Of a DNA stretch of 47,563 bases, positions 18,422 to 26,072 are shown in pieces (position 1 is the first letter of the stretch; each line of letters starts with the position of its first letter). The stretch is from a virus, in IMG/VR virus record IMGVR_UViG_3300015263_000348, positions 1 through 47,563 of that record; one strand, 5' to 3'. The position numbers were made by a program, and so were the translations under genes. Below the pieces are notes generated by a model. It made no database searches, had not been told where the DNA came from, and saw only the letters and a list, made by a program, of their open reading frames with translations.

Positions 18422-19727
18422 AGACGTTGCTCATTGCGGTGTTGTAGTAAGTGGAATCTTTTTCGATGCCGACGGCGCGGCGGTTCATCTCTTTGCAGGC
18501 TACGAGGGAGCTGCCGCTTCCGCAGCAGGGGTCGAGGATTTTGTCTCCGGGGAGTGTGGAACATTCAAGGAGACGACGTATGAGTTCCACAGGCTTCTCA
18601 GCAGCATGAATACGTTCGTGTCGTGGGACACGATTAACCCTAATATAGTCGATAGGGCTTGCAAGAAGTCCTTTCTCGCCTCGGGTGGCGAAGAAGATAA
18701 ACTCGGTGGTGATTCGAGGGCCTTGAGCGCCCCAAGGAGCGAGCCCTTCGCTATCGGATTTGCCCCAAATAAGAGGGCGACGGAACGGGGTCCATCCAAT
18801 ACGAGCCGAAGCTGTCTGGAGCCAATCCCAATGTTTAATGTCAGTGAATAGAAACAGGTTTGCCCGGAATTTAGTAACACGGAATCCTTCGGTGAGGATA
18901 CATAGCGCGAGCCGTCGAGCAGTATCCACGTCGTCGTGGTAGTTGTGGTGATGGACCGTGCGCGCGCGGAAGCCGCCTGTGCCAGCGTCAATCCCATACG
19001 GGGGATCAGCGATAATGAGGTCGAATTGAGAAGCGTCAAGCGTTGGGAGAATATCTTCGAGGTCCCCATGATGTATCTCGATGTCAGGTTTGAGTGGCAT
19101 AGAAGCCAAGCGCCGCTTGGCTAAGAGAGCGTTGACGCGCTCTTCTTCTTTTTTCAAGATCAAAGAGTGGGCTTCAGTTGCGTTGCGGGCCTTTGCTATT
19201 GAGGGATCATCAAGATGCTCGGAGATAAGGACTGCCTCCCGAACCACGTCCTTGATGCGGGCCGGTGATTTGGCAGAGCCGATGCCCCCCTTGTCGGCAA
19301 TTTCGGAGGCGGTATCCATCAAGGTCTGTGAGGGATTGGCGGCTTTGCGCATAGAGTGGATAGCTGCAAGGGCCTCGGCGCGCTCCTGCCAAGTCAAGTC
19401 AACTCGGATGATGTTCTCGTCGAGTTCAGCTTCTTTATGGAGAAGATCAGAGTCGAGATCGGTCAGGAGAACGGGAACTTCCTCGGGGCCTATAACGCGC
19501 CCGTTGCAGGAGAACAGAAGTTTGTCCTTTGCAATCAAGTCGATGGCCCTAGTCCTGCGCTCCCCCGCCACAAGTAGGTACTTGTCCCCTTCGAGAGGAT
19601 AAACCGTCGGTGGAGAGAGGAGGCCGCGAGATAGGATGGACTCTTTCAGCTCATTTAGCTGAGTTGGGTGGATGCGCTTCCGCTGCCGATCTTTGATGAC
19701 CAGTTGGGCGCGAGAGATGATTTGCAT
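18372..19727 (-). CDS. ParB-domain DNA methyltransferase fusion
   Basis: 451 residues. The ATG at 19727 has GAGG five bases upstream and is preferred to one at 19772. Residues 1-110 are a ParB/Srx-type domain (LVAGERRTRAIDL, GERR at 55-58). Residues of about 120-200 are a helical ParB-like DNA-binding part. Residues of about 215-451 are an amino-methyltransferase with DPPYG (Asp241-Tyr244) before the SAM motif DPCCGSGSS (from Asp399), the beta-class order, consistent with N6-adenine or N4-cytosine methylation. No restriction enzyme lies beside it, so self-protection of phage DNA or marking of an origin is likely. ParB-methyltransferase fusions are known in phages and mobile elements. Confidence 0.88.
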   Translation of the reverse strand: MQIISRAQLVIKDRQRKRIHPTQLNELKESILSRGLLSPPTVYPLEGDKYLLVAGERRTRAIDLIAKDKLLFSCNGRVIGPEEVPVLLTDLDSDLLHKEAELDENIIRVDLTWQERAEALAAIHSMRKAANPSQTLMDTASEIADKGGIGSAKSPARIKDVVREAVLISEHLDDPSIAKARNATEAHSLILKKEEERVNALLAKRRLASMPLKPDIEIHHGDLEDILPTLDASQFDLIIADPPYGIDAGTGGFRARTVHHHNYHDDVDTARRLALCILTEGFRVTKFRANLFLFTDIKHWDWLQTASARIGWTPFRRPLIWGKSDSEGLAPWGAQGPRITTEFIFFATRGEKGLLASPIDYIRVNRVPRHERIHAAEKPVELIRRLLECSTLPGDKILDPCCGSGSSLVACKEMNRRAVGIEKDSTYYNTAMSNVYGNNPSSPGGVTSTNK

Positions 19728-19745
19728 TTTTGCCTCGGGAAAGGA

Positions 19746-19779
19746 GGGGAGAGTGGTGGCTAGGAACACCACTCTCCCC
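19746..19779 (-). terminator. 13-bp stem hairpin between ssDNA-binding and methyltransferase genes
   Basis: Bases 19746-19758 pair perfectly with 19767-19779 around an 8-base loop. It lies in the 100-base gap after the stop at 19829 and before the start at 19727. The leftward strand has only a short T run after the stem, so partial termination or mRNA end protection is more likely than full termination. Confidence 0.5.
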
Positions 19780-19828
19780 CAAGTTACCAGTTCCCTACCA
19801 TGCCGAGCATAGGAACTGGAGCGGAGGA

Positions 19829-20296
19829 TTAGCCGATCTTCACCACTCGCGAGATGCGGGCATATTTGCGGTCAGAGTCGTTCTTGTCTGACTCGTGAAT
19901 GACGTGGACCATAACGGGACCGGCGCCCTTCAAGTTATTGAAGGTCCAGCCGGTCTGGTTGTTCTGACCCACCGCTTCACGAAGGCGGCCAAGGTCTACG
20001 TTCTTGCCCTTGCTGGTGTCAAGACCACCTGCCGCATCCACGTCGATGAACATACCTTTGTGGTAGACGGTGATCTTGTCCCGCCCCGAAGCCGCGAGCA
20101 GCTCGGGAGCTTGGAGCACGAAAGGCGGCGAGAACACGGTGTAGTCCTTGCTGTTCTTCTCCGAAGTGAAGGTACGGAAATCGTCCGGACCAAAGTCGTC
20201 GATCATCGCCCTATAGTCACCCTCCGGCGGAATCCACACGTTGGTGTCGAGGGGCGTGTTGACGGTTTGGTTCATAAACGTAGCTGGATCAAACAT
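19829..20296 (-). CDS. Putative phage single-stranded DNA-binding protein
   Basis: 155 residues with a good ribosome site (aaggaacaactcct). The sequence is strand-rich and acidic, ending in RKYARISRVVKIG; VPxGxY-like WIPPEGDYRAMIDDF near the start recalls proteins that accompany Sak4-type ATPases and act as ssDNA-binding proteins. It follows the Sak4-like gene directly. It lacks the classic acidic SSB tail, so the assignment depends on context. Confidence 0.5.
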   Translation of the reverse strand: MFDPATFMNQTVNTPLDTNVWIPPEGDYRAMIDDFGPDDFRTFTSEKNSKDYTVFSPPFVLQAPELLAASGRDKITVYHKGMFIDVDAAGGLDTSKGKNVDLGRLREAVGQNNQTGWTFNNLKGAGPVMVHVIHESDKNDSDRKYARISRVVKIG

Positions 20297-20331
20297 AGGA
20301 GTTGTTCCTTGTTGAAGTTGATGATGTCAGT

Positions 20332-21207
20332 TCACGCAGCAGATGGGGGAGCGAGGCTCGAGGGCTGCTGCGCCATCCCGAGGTCTTTCAGCCTTGCGTT
20401 GTAAGCGTCAACGATGAGGCGGAAATCTTGCGGCAGTTTATCAGAGAGTGGAAGGCCGCGGTTCTTCAGTTCTACTTGAGAGTCGATGGTGGACCAGCGG
20501 AAGCGCGGCTCGGCCATAGTCCTTTGGGCGTAGACTACCTCGGAGAAGAACCGGGGGATAGTTGGTGCCAGCTTGCGGCCAAGAGTTGAGGCCATAATTT
20601 GCTGGACGCCGGTGATCTCGTTGGTCTCCTTTTCAATGTGAGCGGTCAAGGTGAAGTAGCAGGACCGATCAGTCGTTAGCTTCATCAGCAAGTCGCGGAT
20701 GAAGTTCATGGCGATATTCCACTCGCCCATGTGGGCCGTCGGTTTGTGGCCCACTGTCAAGGCCCAAGAGATAACCGAGAGTCCTGACAAGGAGTCGAGG
20801 GCGAGCATTCGGTTTGGCCCCCAAGTCGTCACGTCGCCGAAGTCCTTGTTGGTGCGCTCACAATGGAAGTTGGCGAACGCTCCGAGGAGCTTGGTTGCGG
20901 CGGGTCGGGTTGCGTCTTTGCCGATGCCCGACTTGATCTTGGAGAGGGATTCGAAGTCCATAGCCGAGATTTGGCGGGCCATTGATTCGAGGCCAGTCCA
21001 GCCTTGGGTGGCAGGAAGTACCGAAGTCCAGTGCAACTTGTTGACGTCGGCTTTGATCTGGCGACACCAATCAAGGAGGGACTCGGGGCCGCCCGGCTCC
21101 GTACAAACCACGAACAGCTCTAGGCCAGCAGGAATGGCAGTCACTAGAGAGGAGGATTTGCCGGAGCCGGAGGCCCCGAGAATGAGAGTGGCAGGAGGTT
21201 GAAGCAT
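20332..21207 (-). CDS. Sak4-like RecA-fold ATPase
   Basis: 291 residues. Walker A is GASGSGKSS (Gly11, Lys17, Ser18) at the extreme N-terminus; a Walker B-like NRMLALDSLSG and a YFTLTAHIEKETNE strand follow, as in the single-domain RecA-like Sak4 recombination proteins. Sak4 proteins promote single-strand annealing with a partner ssDNA-binding protein, and one is predicted immediately downstream. The C-terminal 25 residues are Pro/Ser/Ala-rich. The aaggaaccttaacc ribosome site supports the ATG at 21207. Confidence 0.75.
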   Translation of the reverse strand: MLQPPATLILGASGSGKSSSLVTAIPAGLELFVVCTEPGGPESLLDWCRQIKADVNKLHWTSVLPATQGWTGLESMARQISAMDFESLSKIKSGIGKDATRPAATKLLGAFANFHCERTNKDFGDVTTWGPNRMLALDSLSGLSVISWALTVGHKPTAHMGEWNIAMNFIRDLLMKLTTDRSCYFTLTAHIEKETNEITGVQQIMASTLGRKLAPTIPRFFSEVVYAQRTMAEPRFRWSTIDSQVELKNRGLPLSDKLPQDFRLIVDAYNARLKDLGMAQQPSSLAPPSAA

Positions 21208-21219
21208 GGTTAAGGTTCC

Positions 21220-21639
21220 TTATTCTCGTTGCGCGGCGTATCGAGTACCGCACGCCGCGGCGGTCAAACCTAGTTGGACGTGTCCGTAGTCGCTATTGCA
21301 CCATTGGCCCCCTTCGAAGAGTCCGTGGCGGGCCGCGATGCGGGCAACGACGTGACGGTTCGGGATTCTGCAACGGCTATCAACAACGCCACGCCGAAGC
21401 TGGCAATAATCCAGAGCCAGCCCACAACCGTGCATATGACGAGGAGAACAACGCTCCCTGCGAGTGCCGCCCATAAAAAGGATTGTGGCACCGGCGGCTT
21501 CGAGATCGTTGATGAACGCCTGGAACTTCGGTCCAGCGGAAGCGGAAACATTGGCTGTTGCTCCATGCTTTGACTTTACAGTAAAGGCGCTGGCGGGAGT
21601 GGCTATCAAGAGGGCAGCGACAGTCAAGTGACGTATCAT
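21220..21639 (-). CDS. Secreted M15-type peptidase
   Basis: 139 residues. Residues 1-18 are a signal peptide (MIRHLTVAALLIATPASA, cut likely after Ala18). The metal-site motif HGCGLALD supplies His70 and Asp77 in the HxxGxAxD pattern, and WCNSDYGHVQL supplies a later DxxH, together matching zinc D-Ala-D-Ala peptidase/endolysin folds of family M15. It would act in the periplasm on peptide crosslinks. It is translationally coupled (ATGA) to the nuclease gene, far from the lysis cassette, so it may weaken the wall early, block superinfection or be a second endolysin exported by Sec. Confidence 0.78.
   Translation of the reverse strand: MIRHLTVAALLIATPASAFTVKSKHGATANVSASAGPKFQAFINDLEAAGATILFMGGTRRERCSPRHMHGCGLALDYCQLRRGVVDSRCRIPNRHVVARIAARHGLFEGGQWCNSDYGHVQLGLTAAACGTRYAAQRE
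21270..21566 (-). CDS. Possible nested membrane protein inside the M15 gene
   Basis: A second frame wholly inside the M15 peptidase gene encodes 98 residues from ATG 21566. It has two hydrophobic segments (FLWAALAGSVVLLVICTVVG at about 30-49 and WIIASFGVALLIAVA after it) and a polar Ser/Thr-rich tail. Nested membrane genes occur in phage lysis functions, which makes this worth noting. The ribosome site is weak and hydrophobic frames opposite GC-rich genes can arise by chance. Confidence 0.2.
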   Translation of the reverse strand: MEQQPMFPLPLDRSSRRSSTISKPPVPQSFLWAALAGSVVLLVICTVVGWLWIIASFGVALLIAVAESRTVTSLPASRPATDSSKGANGAIATTDTSN

Positions 21640-22649
21640 GGTGTGGGTTCTCCGTCGATGGGATTCTTGTGCAAGGGATTCCAGCGGCGAACTTCGAAGT
21701 CATTGTACCAGTTGTCTTTCTGCTCCTCTGTGGCAGAACAGACGTTCATGAACGTGCAGTTTCCGTAGTTGGTGCAGGCGTCGCCAAGGTTGTAGTCGAA
21801 GTACTTGGCGTCGTGGGCGTGGCGGATACGCCACAAGTCGCGGCGTAGCTGCTCGTGCCAGCGGCGAATTAGATGATCGGGATAGACTTTGACGGCCTCT
21901 TCAAATTTGATCTCACGGACTTGGATGGCTATGCCTCGAATGACTACAGTGTTCAGCGATATGCCTGATTGCTGGCAGGCCCAGACATAGCCAATGAATT
22001 GGTTTCGAAGGTTCCATTGGTCGGCCCAACCGGAGGAGATGCTACGGCCCGTCGTTTTGTCGTCCTCGATGCAGGGGAGGCCTTGATAGGCGCCGAACAT
22101 ATCGAAGCGGCCACTATAGAGCCACGGGTCGCCTGATGGATGGAGAGGAAAGTGGCCGTCGTGGTCGTCCGGGTTATAGCTGACGTAACGAGAAAAGTTA
22201 TTTTCGCCCGTCAAGTCGGGCGGGGCGCATGGCTCTAAGGGGAGAGCGAAGGTGAATTCAAAGGTGGGATGGCTCTCGAAAAAGTAGGGCTGGATGTGGT
22301 CGGTGCGAGCCGGGAACCGCTTGAAGTATTCGTGGACGGCGCGGAGCATATTGTCGTGGGTCTTGGCGGTCTTTTTGTACTCGGGAATTTGGTAGTCGCC
22401 CCAAGCGACGCTGAAGGCGGCGTCTGCGAGTTGAGCGGCCTCGTCTTCGTTGCAGTGGCGAACGAAGATCGCTTTGCGGTAGGCTTCAGTTGCGGAAGCA
22501 AAACAGGCCCCCGCATGAAGGTCGATAGAGATACCTGGAGGGCGCAAGCCAAGGCCGAATTCTATTCGGAACTTTTCGAGGCATGACCGCGCGCAGGTCA
22601 GCATGGTTGAGTCGATGTATTGGGGAAGTTGCATCAGAGGTGAAGGCAT
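21636..22649 (-). CDS. PD-(D/E)XK nuclease, RecB/Cas4-like with likely Fe-S cluster
   Basis: 337 residues. The nuclease core is YSGRFDMFG (Asp183) followed by CIEDDKTT (Asp196, Lys198). Cys19 near the N-terminus and CTNYGNCTFMNVC near residue 300 form the split four-cysteine pattern that holds an iron-sulfur cluster in Cas4/AddB/PD-(D/E)XK_1 exonucleases. It would resect DNA ends for recombination with the Sak4-like and ssDNA-binding proteins nearby, or degrade host DNA. Its stop overlaps the M15 start. Confidence 0.82.
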   Translation of the reverse strand: MPSPLMQLPQYIDSTMLTCARSCLEKFRIEFGLGLRPPGISIDLHAGACFASATEAYRKAIFVRHCNEDEAAQLADAAFSVAWGDYQIPEYKKTAKTHDNMLRAVHEYFKRFPARTDHIQPYFFESHPTFEFTFALPLEPCAPPDLTGENNFSRYVSYNPDDHDGHFPLHPSGDPWLYSGRFDMFGAYQGLPCIEDDKTTGRSISSGWADQWNLRNQFIGYVWACQQSGISLNTVVIRGIAIQVREIKFEEAVKVYPDHLIRRWHEQLRRDLWRIRHAHDAKYFDYNLGDACTNYGNCTFMNVCSATEEQKDNWYNDFEVRRWNPLHKNPIDGEPTP

Positions 22650-22658
22650 CTGTTGCTC

Positions 22659-22877
22659 CTAGCTCCGGGGGTTGAAGATGAGGGTGGCTTGGCCCCGGCT
22701 TGTGACGGTTCTATAGACGAAGTCCCGCCGCGCCCTGATGAAGGTCTGCGAGACTTGGGGCCGCATAGGTCCATAGAGGTTGCTCAGCTCGGTCCCGGCA
22801 AGGCGTTCCTTGACAAAGACGAAGCCGGGGTTGGCGTCATCGGGGATAACGTGCCATTCGAAGTCGGCGGTGGTCAT
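22659..22877 (-). CDS. Small conserved-looking hypothetical protein
   Basis: 72 residues from ATG 22877, which overlaps the upstream stop (ATGA); a longer frame from 23009 runs through the neighbour and is rejected. Sequence reads as a small alpha/beta protein (FEWHVIPDDANPGFVFVKER). No family recognised. It lies between an unknown protein and the RecB-like nuclease in a coupled string. Confidence 0.6.
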   Translation of the reverse strand: MTTADFEWHVIPDDANPGFVFVKERLAGTELSNLYGPMRPQVSQTFIRARRDFVYRTVTSRGQATLIFNPRS

Positions 22878-23440
22878 GACTGATAACCTAGCTCCCGACT
22901 TATCTGCAAGACGTTGTCGGCGTGATCGTCGCCAGCGAGAACGATAAGAGGAGGAAGCCCGTGTGGGTCTGTTCCCGGCTGCGGCGAAACAGTGGAGATA
23001 ACTAGGCACTCGCGCGAAGGAACTTGAAGGCAGATAAGTTCGACGCTGCGAAAGCTAATGGTGTCGGGAATGATTATGGGGTCCGTTTCGTCCATGTTGC
23101 GATCAACGAAGAATTGCGCCAGCATACGCTCTAGCCCAAAGGGGTTGAGGGCATCGCGCATAGCGTCGATCATATCTTGGTAGGTCATGTGAAGGAAGGG
23201 AAGCTGTGTATTTCGCTTTGAATAGTCATGCAAATCGGATACTAGGGACCAGTTCTGCGAGCACATGACTGAGACAGCTTCGAAGATAGGCTCGGCGAAG
23301 TAGACCACGCCGCCTCCATTGACGGTCAAGGCAAAAGCTAACTTCTGCATACGCTCCTTGTCGGAGCCTAAGAGAAAGGTGAAGCGTGGAAGGTTGAGGG
23401 GGCGATCTGAAAGCTGGAAGCTTTGTTGTGAAGGGTGCAT
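22874..23440 (-). CDS. Hypothetical alpha/beta protein
   Basis: 188 residues. RFTFLLGSDKERMQKLAFAL and GGGVVYFAEPIFEAVSVM give an alternating strand-helix pattern a little like deoxynucleotide kinase folds, but there is no P-loop lysine, so I do not call it a kinase. Part of the coupled early leftward run; stop overlaps the next start. Confidence 0.6.
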   Translation of the reverse strand: MHPSQQSFQLSDRPLNLPRFTFLLGSDKERMQKLAFALTVNGGGVVYFAEPIFEAVSVMCSQNWSLVSDLHDYSKRNTQLPFLHMTYQDMIDAMRDALNPFGLERMLAQFFVDRNMDETDPIIIPDTISFRSVELICLQVPSRECLVISTVSPQPGTDPHGLPPLIVLAGDDHADNVLQISRELGYQS

Positions 23441-23450
23441 AGGTATGTTC

Positions 23451-23735
23451 CTAGAACAGCAGGTCGTCGATGGAAGGGGTACGCGGCGGGGTACGAGGCG
23501 CTCGTAGGCTTTGGCGGGGCGGCCTGGGAGTGGCGACTTGCACCACGGCTTCGGGCAACGGTGTGGCGTCCAAGAGGCGAGAGAGCGCCGCCTCGAGGTC
23601 GGCCTTCAACTGGAGAGCGTCAGGGAAGGACAGCAAGCCACCACTCCCATAGGTGGATACTACCACCATACGTTGCGGCGGGGAGTCTATGCTCTCGACG
23701 CAATAAGCGTCTATGTTCGGATTGCGTGGCTGCAT
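23451..23735 (-). CDS. Small protein ending in the IDDLL tag (SIDDLLF)
   Basis: 94 residues. An N-terminal folded part (residues of about 1-65, ending in a helix LQLKADLEAALSRLLDA) is followed by a Pro/Arg-rich linker and the terminal peptide SIDDLLF. Four other leftward proteins end in the same way. The ATG overlaps the stop of the neighbour at 23735 (TAATG), whose product also carries the tag. Function unknown; the architecture suggests an adaptor recruited by its tail. Confidence 0.7.
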   Translation of the reverse strand: MQPRNPNIDAYCVESIDSPPQRMVVVSTYGSGGLLSFPDALQLKADLEAALSRLLDATPLPEAVVQVATPRPPRQSLRAPRTPPRTPSIDDLLF

Positions 23736-23977
23736 TAGAGCAACAGATCGTCGATAGAAGGCTTGGCTTTGGTGCCTGCCACGCGGGCCGTCTTGGGTGG
23801 ACCGGCGTTGCGGCGACGGAGAGTTGATACCACGAAGGACAGCTCTTGCAAGTCCTCAGTGGAGAGTGACTCGTAGCTGCCATTGGCTGAAGCGACTATG
23901 GTCCGGCGGCGCTGTTCAAGCTCCGCTGGAGTCATCGCAGCTAGGCGGGCCTCAAGTTCTTCTCGCGGTGAAGGCAT
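23735..23977 (-). CDS. Small protein ending in the IDDLL tag (SIDDLLL)
   Basis: 80 residues. A helical N-terminal half (PREELEARLAAMTPAELEQR, then LSTEDLQELSFVVSTLRRR) is followed by a basic linker (NAGPPKTARVAGTKAK) and the terminal SIDDLLL. The GAGG six bases before ATG 23977 supports the start. Adjacent to and coupled with another tagged protein, so the two may bind the same partner. Confidence 0.7.
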   Translation of the reverse strand: MPSPREELEARLAAMTPAELEQRRRTIVASANGSYESLSTEDLQELSFVVSTLRRRNAGPPKTARVAGTKAKPSIDDLLL

Positions 23978-23985
23978 GGTTGACC

Positions 23986-24216
23986 TCAGTTTTGAGCAGG
24001 ATAAAGGTCCGTGGCGGGAGGCTCATTGACGGGAACCTTCTTGCCGCGTTCGGCCAGCCAGTTTGACAAGAGTTGGCTGATAAGTCTCGAGCGCTCGCCG
24101 TAACGAGGCTTGCCTGATAGGGGGTCGAGCAACTCGAACTCGACGCTACCGGCTAGAGTAGCGGGCAAAACGATCTTCCAGTCTTTGGTGAGATCGGGGC
24201 TACAGCGACGTGGCAT
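23986..24216 (-). CDS. Small protein, possible DNA-binding
   Basis: 76 residues from ATG 24216, supported by GAGGA eight bases upstream; the longer frame from 24321 would translate a promoter and is rejected. A central strand followed by RYGERSRLISQLLSNWLAERGK gives a short strand-helix-helix order like ribbon-helix-helix regulators, but this is weak. First gene after the promoter at 24293-24321. Confidence 0.55.
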   Translation of the reverse strand: MPRRCSPDLTKDWKIVLPATLAGSVEFELLDPLSGKPRYGERSRLISQLLSNWLAERGKKVPVNEPPATDLYPAQN

Positions 24217-24292
24217 TGTGATGGTCCTCGTGCAAAAGGGGGCGGAGAGTGAATAGCACCCTGCCCCTTGATAGGAAGTCCTGATGGTTTTT

Positions 24293-24321
24293 AGGATACC
24301 ATGACAGGGCGGTGCTGTCAA
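24293..24321 (-). promoter_or_regulatory. Leftward sigma70-like promoter
   Basis: On the minus strand TTGACA (24316-24321) and TATCCT (24293-24298) are separated by 17 bases. It lies in the gap between the stop at 24331 and the start at 24216 and would drive the replication and recombination genes downstream. It is the best -35/-10 match I saw. Confidence 0.7.
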
Positions 24322-24330
24322 CAGGTTTTT

Positions 24331-24819
24331 TCATACTTCGCTCGGTGGATAGCTCTTCTTGCGTTGCAGCTCGTCGAGCAGCTCCTCGAAGTCCTCGCGA
24401 TCTGGCTCTGGTTTGGGTTCCGCTTCTGACTTGGGGGGCATGACGCCGCCAGCGGTGATCCCGACGGAGGCGAGGACCTCAGCGAACTCCGAGTCGTGGG
24501 GGCGAATGACTATGAGGGCGCCGCGCTTGCCATCCGGGTCGTCCTTCCAGGCTTCTGGGCCGCCTTCGGAGACGGCTTTGTCACCCCAGAAGAGGGATAC
24601 TTTGGCGCGAGCTGCGATCATATAGTCTTGGTGATTCTCCTGACGCATACGTTGGCGAAGCGTATGGATGCGCCTCTGGAAGGTGTGGGCTTTCTTCTTG
24701 CCTTCGCCGCCACCTTCGCTGAAGGGAATGACGATACGGCGGCGACCGCCTTCGACTAGGGCTGTCATTAACTCGGGGCCGAAGGCTTCGATGGGGTATT
24801 TGGTCTTGGGTGCGGTCAC
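24331..24819 (-). CDS. Hypothetical early protein
   Basis: 162 residues, GTG start at 24819 with aaggagaacttca upstream. A basic N-terminal part (HTFQRRIHTLRQRMRQENHQ) is followed by a compact domain and a Pro/Glu-rich linker ending in an acidic helix (DFEELLDELQRKK). No family recognised. The promoter at 24293-24321 begins ten bases after its stop. Confidence 0.6.
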   Translation of the reverse strand: MTAPKTKYPIEAFGPELMTALVEGGRRRIVIPFSEGGGEGKKKAHTFQRRIHTLRQRMRQENHQDYMIAARAKVSLFWGDKAVSEGGPEAWKDDPDGKRGALIVIRPHDSEFAEVLASVGITAGGVMPPKSEAEPKPEPDREDFEELLDELQRKKSYPPSEV

Positions 24820-24830
24820 TGAAGTTCTCC

Positions 24831-25250
24831 TTAACTGATGGGCTTCAGCTCATCAGAGCTGCGGGGGCGGGGGCCAATTAGGGGCCGGTTGTAGAGGCTG
24901 CGGATTTCGAGCCTGTAATGGTTGCGGCTGCAAAGCTCATAGGCTTCTTGCATACCGAGGCTCCAGCCTAGGTCGATGTAGAAAACAAAGAGATCTGAGA
25001 CGATGCCCCAACTGTAGCCAGCAGCGATACCTCGGACGCGCTCGGCTTCGATGGTGTCGTCAAGGACTCCGGGTTGGGTGTAGAGAGCGTGGGAAGCAAA
25101 GGGCGCTTCGCCCCGCATCAAGGAATCATGGAGGCAAGCTCTTAGGTAGCGGAGGTTGCGGATAGTGTCCCCTCGAAAAGGGGACTCGATGATGACGCGC
25201 CGCGCGAGGGCAGGAATCTCGCGCGGGCGGGCAGGAGAGTTGCTGGTCAT
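24831..25250 (-). CDS. DUF4406/DUF7768-like, nucleoside deoxyribosyltransferase-related
   Basis: 139 residues. VIIESPFRGD near residue 20, a helix with NLRYLRACLHDSLMRGEAPF, ASHALYTQPGVLDD, ERVRGIAAG and LFVFYIDLGWSLGM match the phage family related to nucleoside 2-deoxyribosyltransferases. Family members are predicted to act on nucleosides or nucleotide signals. The ATG overlaps the previous stop. Confidence 0.75.
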   Translation of the reverse strand: MTSNSPARPREIPALARRVIIESPFRGDTIRNLRYLRACLHDSLMRGEAPFASHALYTQPGVLDDTIEAERVRGIAAGYSWGIVSDLFVFYIDLGWSLGMQEAYELCSRNHYRLEIRSLYNRPLIGPRPRSSDELKPIS

Positions 25251-25444
25251 CGCTTCCTCATCATGTGCTGGAGGGACTTGCTGTGGCCGGTGTCGCGGGC
25301 GTGCTTGTTTGCGGTGGCGATAGCGACGCCTTCGGGGGCTCCACTTGCGATGATGGCTTCGGCCTGCTTGGCGGCTTTAGCTGCTTGTTTTCGGGAGAGC
25401 TTCTTGTTGTGCTTGCGGCGGTACTCCTCGGGGGTCCAGGGCAT
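25247..25444 (-). CDS. Small basic protein
   Basis: 65 residues, rich in Lys, Arg and Ala (YRRKHNKKLSRKQAAKAAKQ), with ggagacctcca before the ATG. It probably binds nucleic acid or an acidic partner. It overlaps the neighbour at 25377 by 68 bases, but the strong ribosome site supports it. Confidence 0.6.
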   Translation of the reverse strand: MPWTPEEYRRKHNKKLSRKQAAKAAKQAEAIIASGAPEGVAIATANKHARDTGHSKSLQHMMRKR

Positions 25445-25685
25445 TGGAGGTCTCCTTACTTGGGGGTTTAGGGGGACGGATTGGCCCCTCTATGGTGAGG
25501 GAGATGAAGTCTCCCTCTTTCAGAGTGGGCTTTTCAGGCCCGACTGAAAATGAAGCGTTGAAGATACGCACGCGCCACCCAAGGCTCTCGACTTCGAAGG
25601 TGGCGTCGGGGCCGGTGCCGGAGAGCCAGTGCTTTCGGGTTTCTTCGTAGACGCCAGAGACTTGGCCATACAAGATGTACTTCAT
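25377..25685 (-). CDS. Hypothetical protein with disordered tail
   Basis: 102 residues. Residues 1-65 look like a small beta-barrel (YILYGQVSGVYEE, WRVRIFNASFSVG, GDFISLTIEG), and the rest is Pro/Ser/Gln-rich. The last 22 residues overlap the next gene, so the true end of selection on this tail is unclear. No family recognised. Confidence 0.5.
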   Translation of the reverse strand: MKYILYGQVSGVYEETRKHWLSGTGPDATFEVESLGWRVRIFNASFSVGPEKPTLKEGDFISLTIEGPIRPPKPPSKETSNALDPRGVPPQAQQEALPKTSS

Positions 25686-25701
25686 GGGGATGCCTAGAGG
25701 T

Positions 25702-25782
25702 CTAGTTGGTGAGATAGAACAATAGGTAAGTGATGGTGAAGGCCACCACTATTCCGACAAGAGAGGATTCGGTGAGGGTCAT
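25702..25782 (-). CDS. 26-residue single-pass membrane peptide
   Basis: ATG 25782 to a TAG at 25702-25704. The product is one hydrophobic helix (VGIVVAFTITYLLFYL, residues 9-24) with a short acidic start and polar end. It fits exactly in the gap between two genes, with 11 bases before it and 16 after. The ribosome site is poor, so it may depend on translation from the gene upstream. Confidence 0.4.
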   Translation of the reverse strand: MTLTESSLVGIVVAFTITYLLFYLTN

Positions 25783-25793
25783 GGCAGAAGCTT

Positions 25794-26072
25794 TCAGGTT
25801 GAGAGGCCCGCCGCTTCGCGGATAGCTTTTTCGAGAGCTTCTTTGGCGCGAATGGCGTCCTGCGGGTTGACAGTCAGGTCTTTGGTGAGGGCGTCGTAGC
25901 CTTTGGAGACTATGGCCATCATCACGGAGTTTTCGACGCGGATCTTGCGCCGCTCTACTTCGGATTTGTAGACGAGGAGCTTGTCCTCGCAGTCACGGAC
26001 GAGCCACTCGATGTAGTCGATGGGCACGTCTTTGAGGTCGGAACCGGCGTACTTGCCGAACTTTAGTTGCAT
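25794..26072 (-). CDS. DUF3820-like small protein
   Basis: 92 residues. The start LKFGKYAGSDLKDVPIDYIE matches the FGKYxGxxLxxxPxxYLxW pattern of DUF3820/QSregVF_b domains, often found at the ends of exonucleases and alone in phages. The rest is helical. Ribosome site aaggaacgactccc. Role unknown, perhaps linked to DNA processing. Confidence 0.65.
   Translation of the reverse strand: MQLKFGKYAGSDLKDVPIDYIEWLVRDCEDKLLVYKSEVERRKIRVENSVMMAIVSKGYDALTKDLTVNPQDAIRAKEALEKAIREAAGLST

Noticed and set aside
22874-23440. Deoxynucleotide kinase call
   Set aside because: A strand-helix start resembles kinases, but no P-loop GxxxxGK(S/T) is present.
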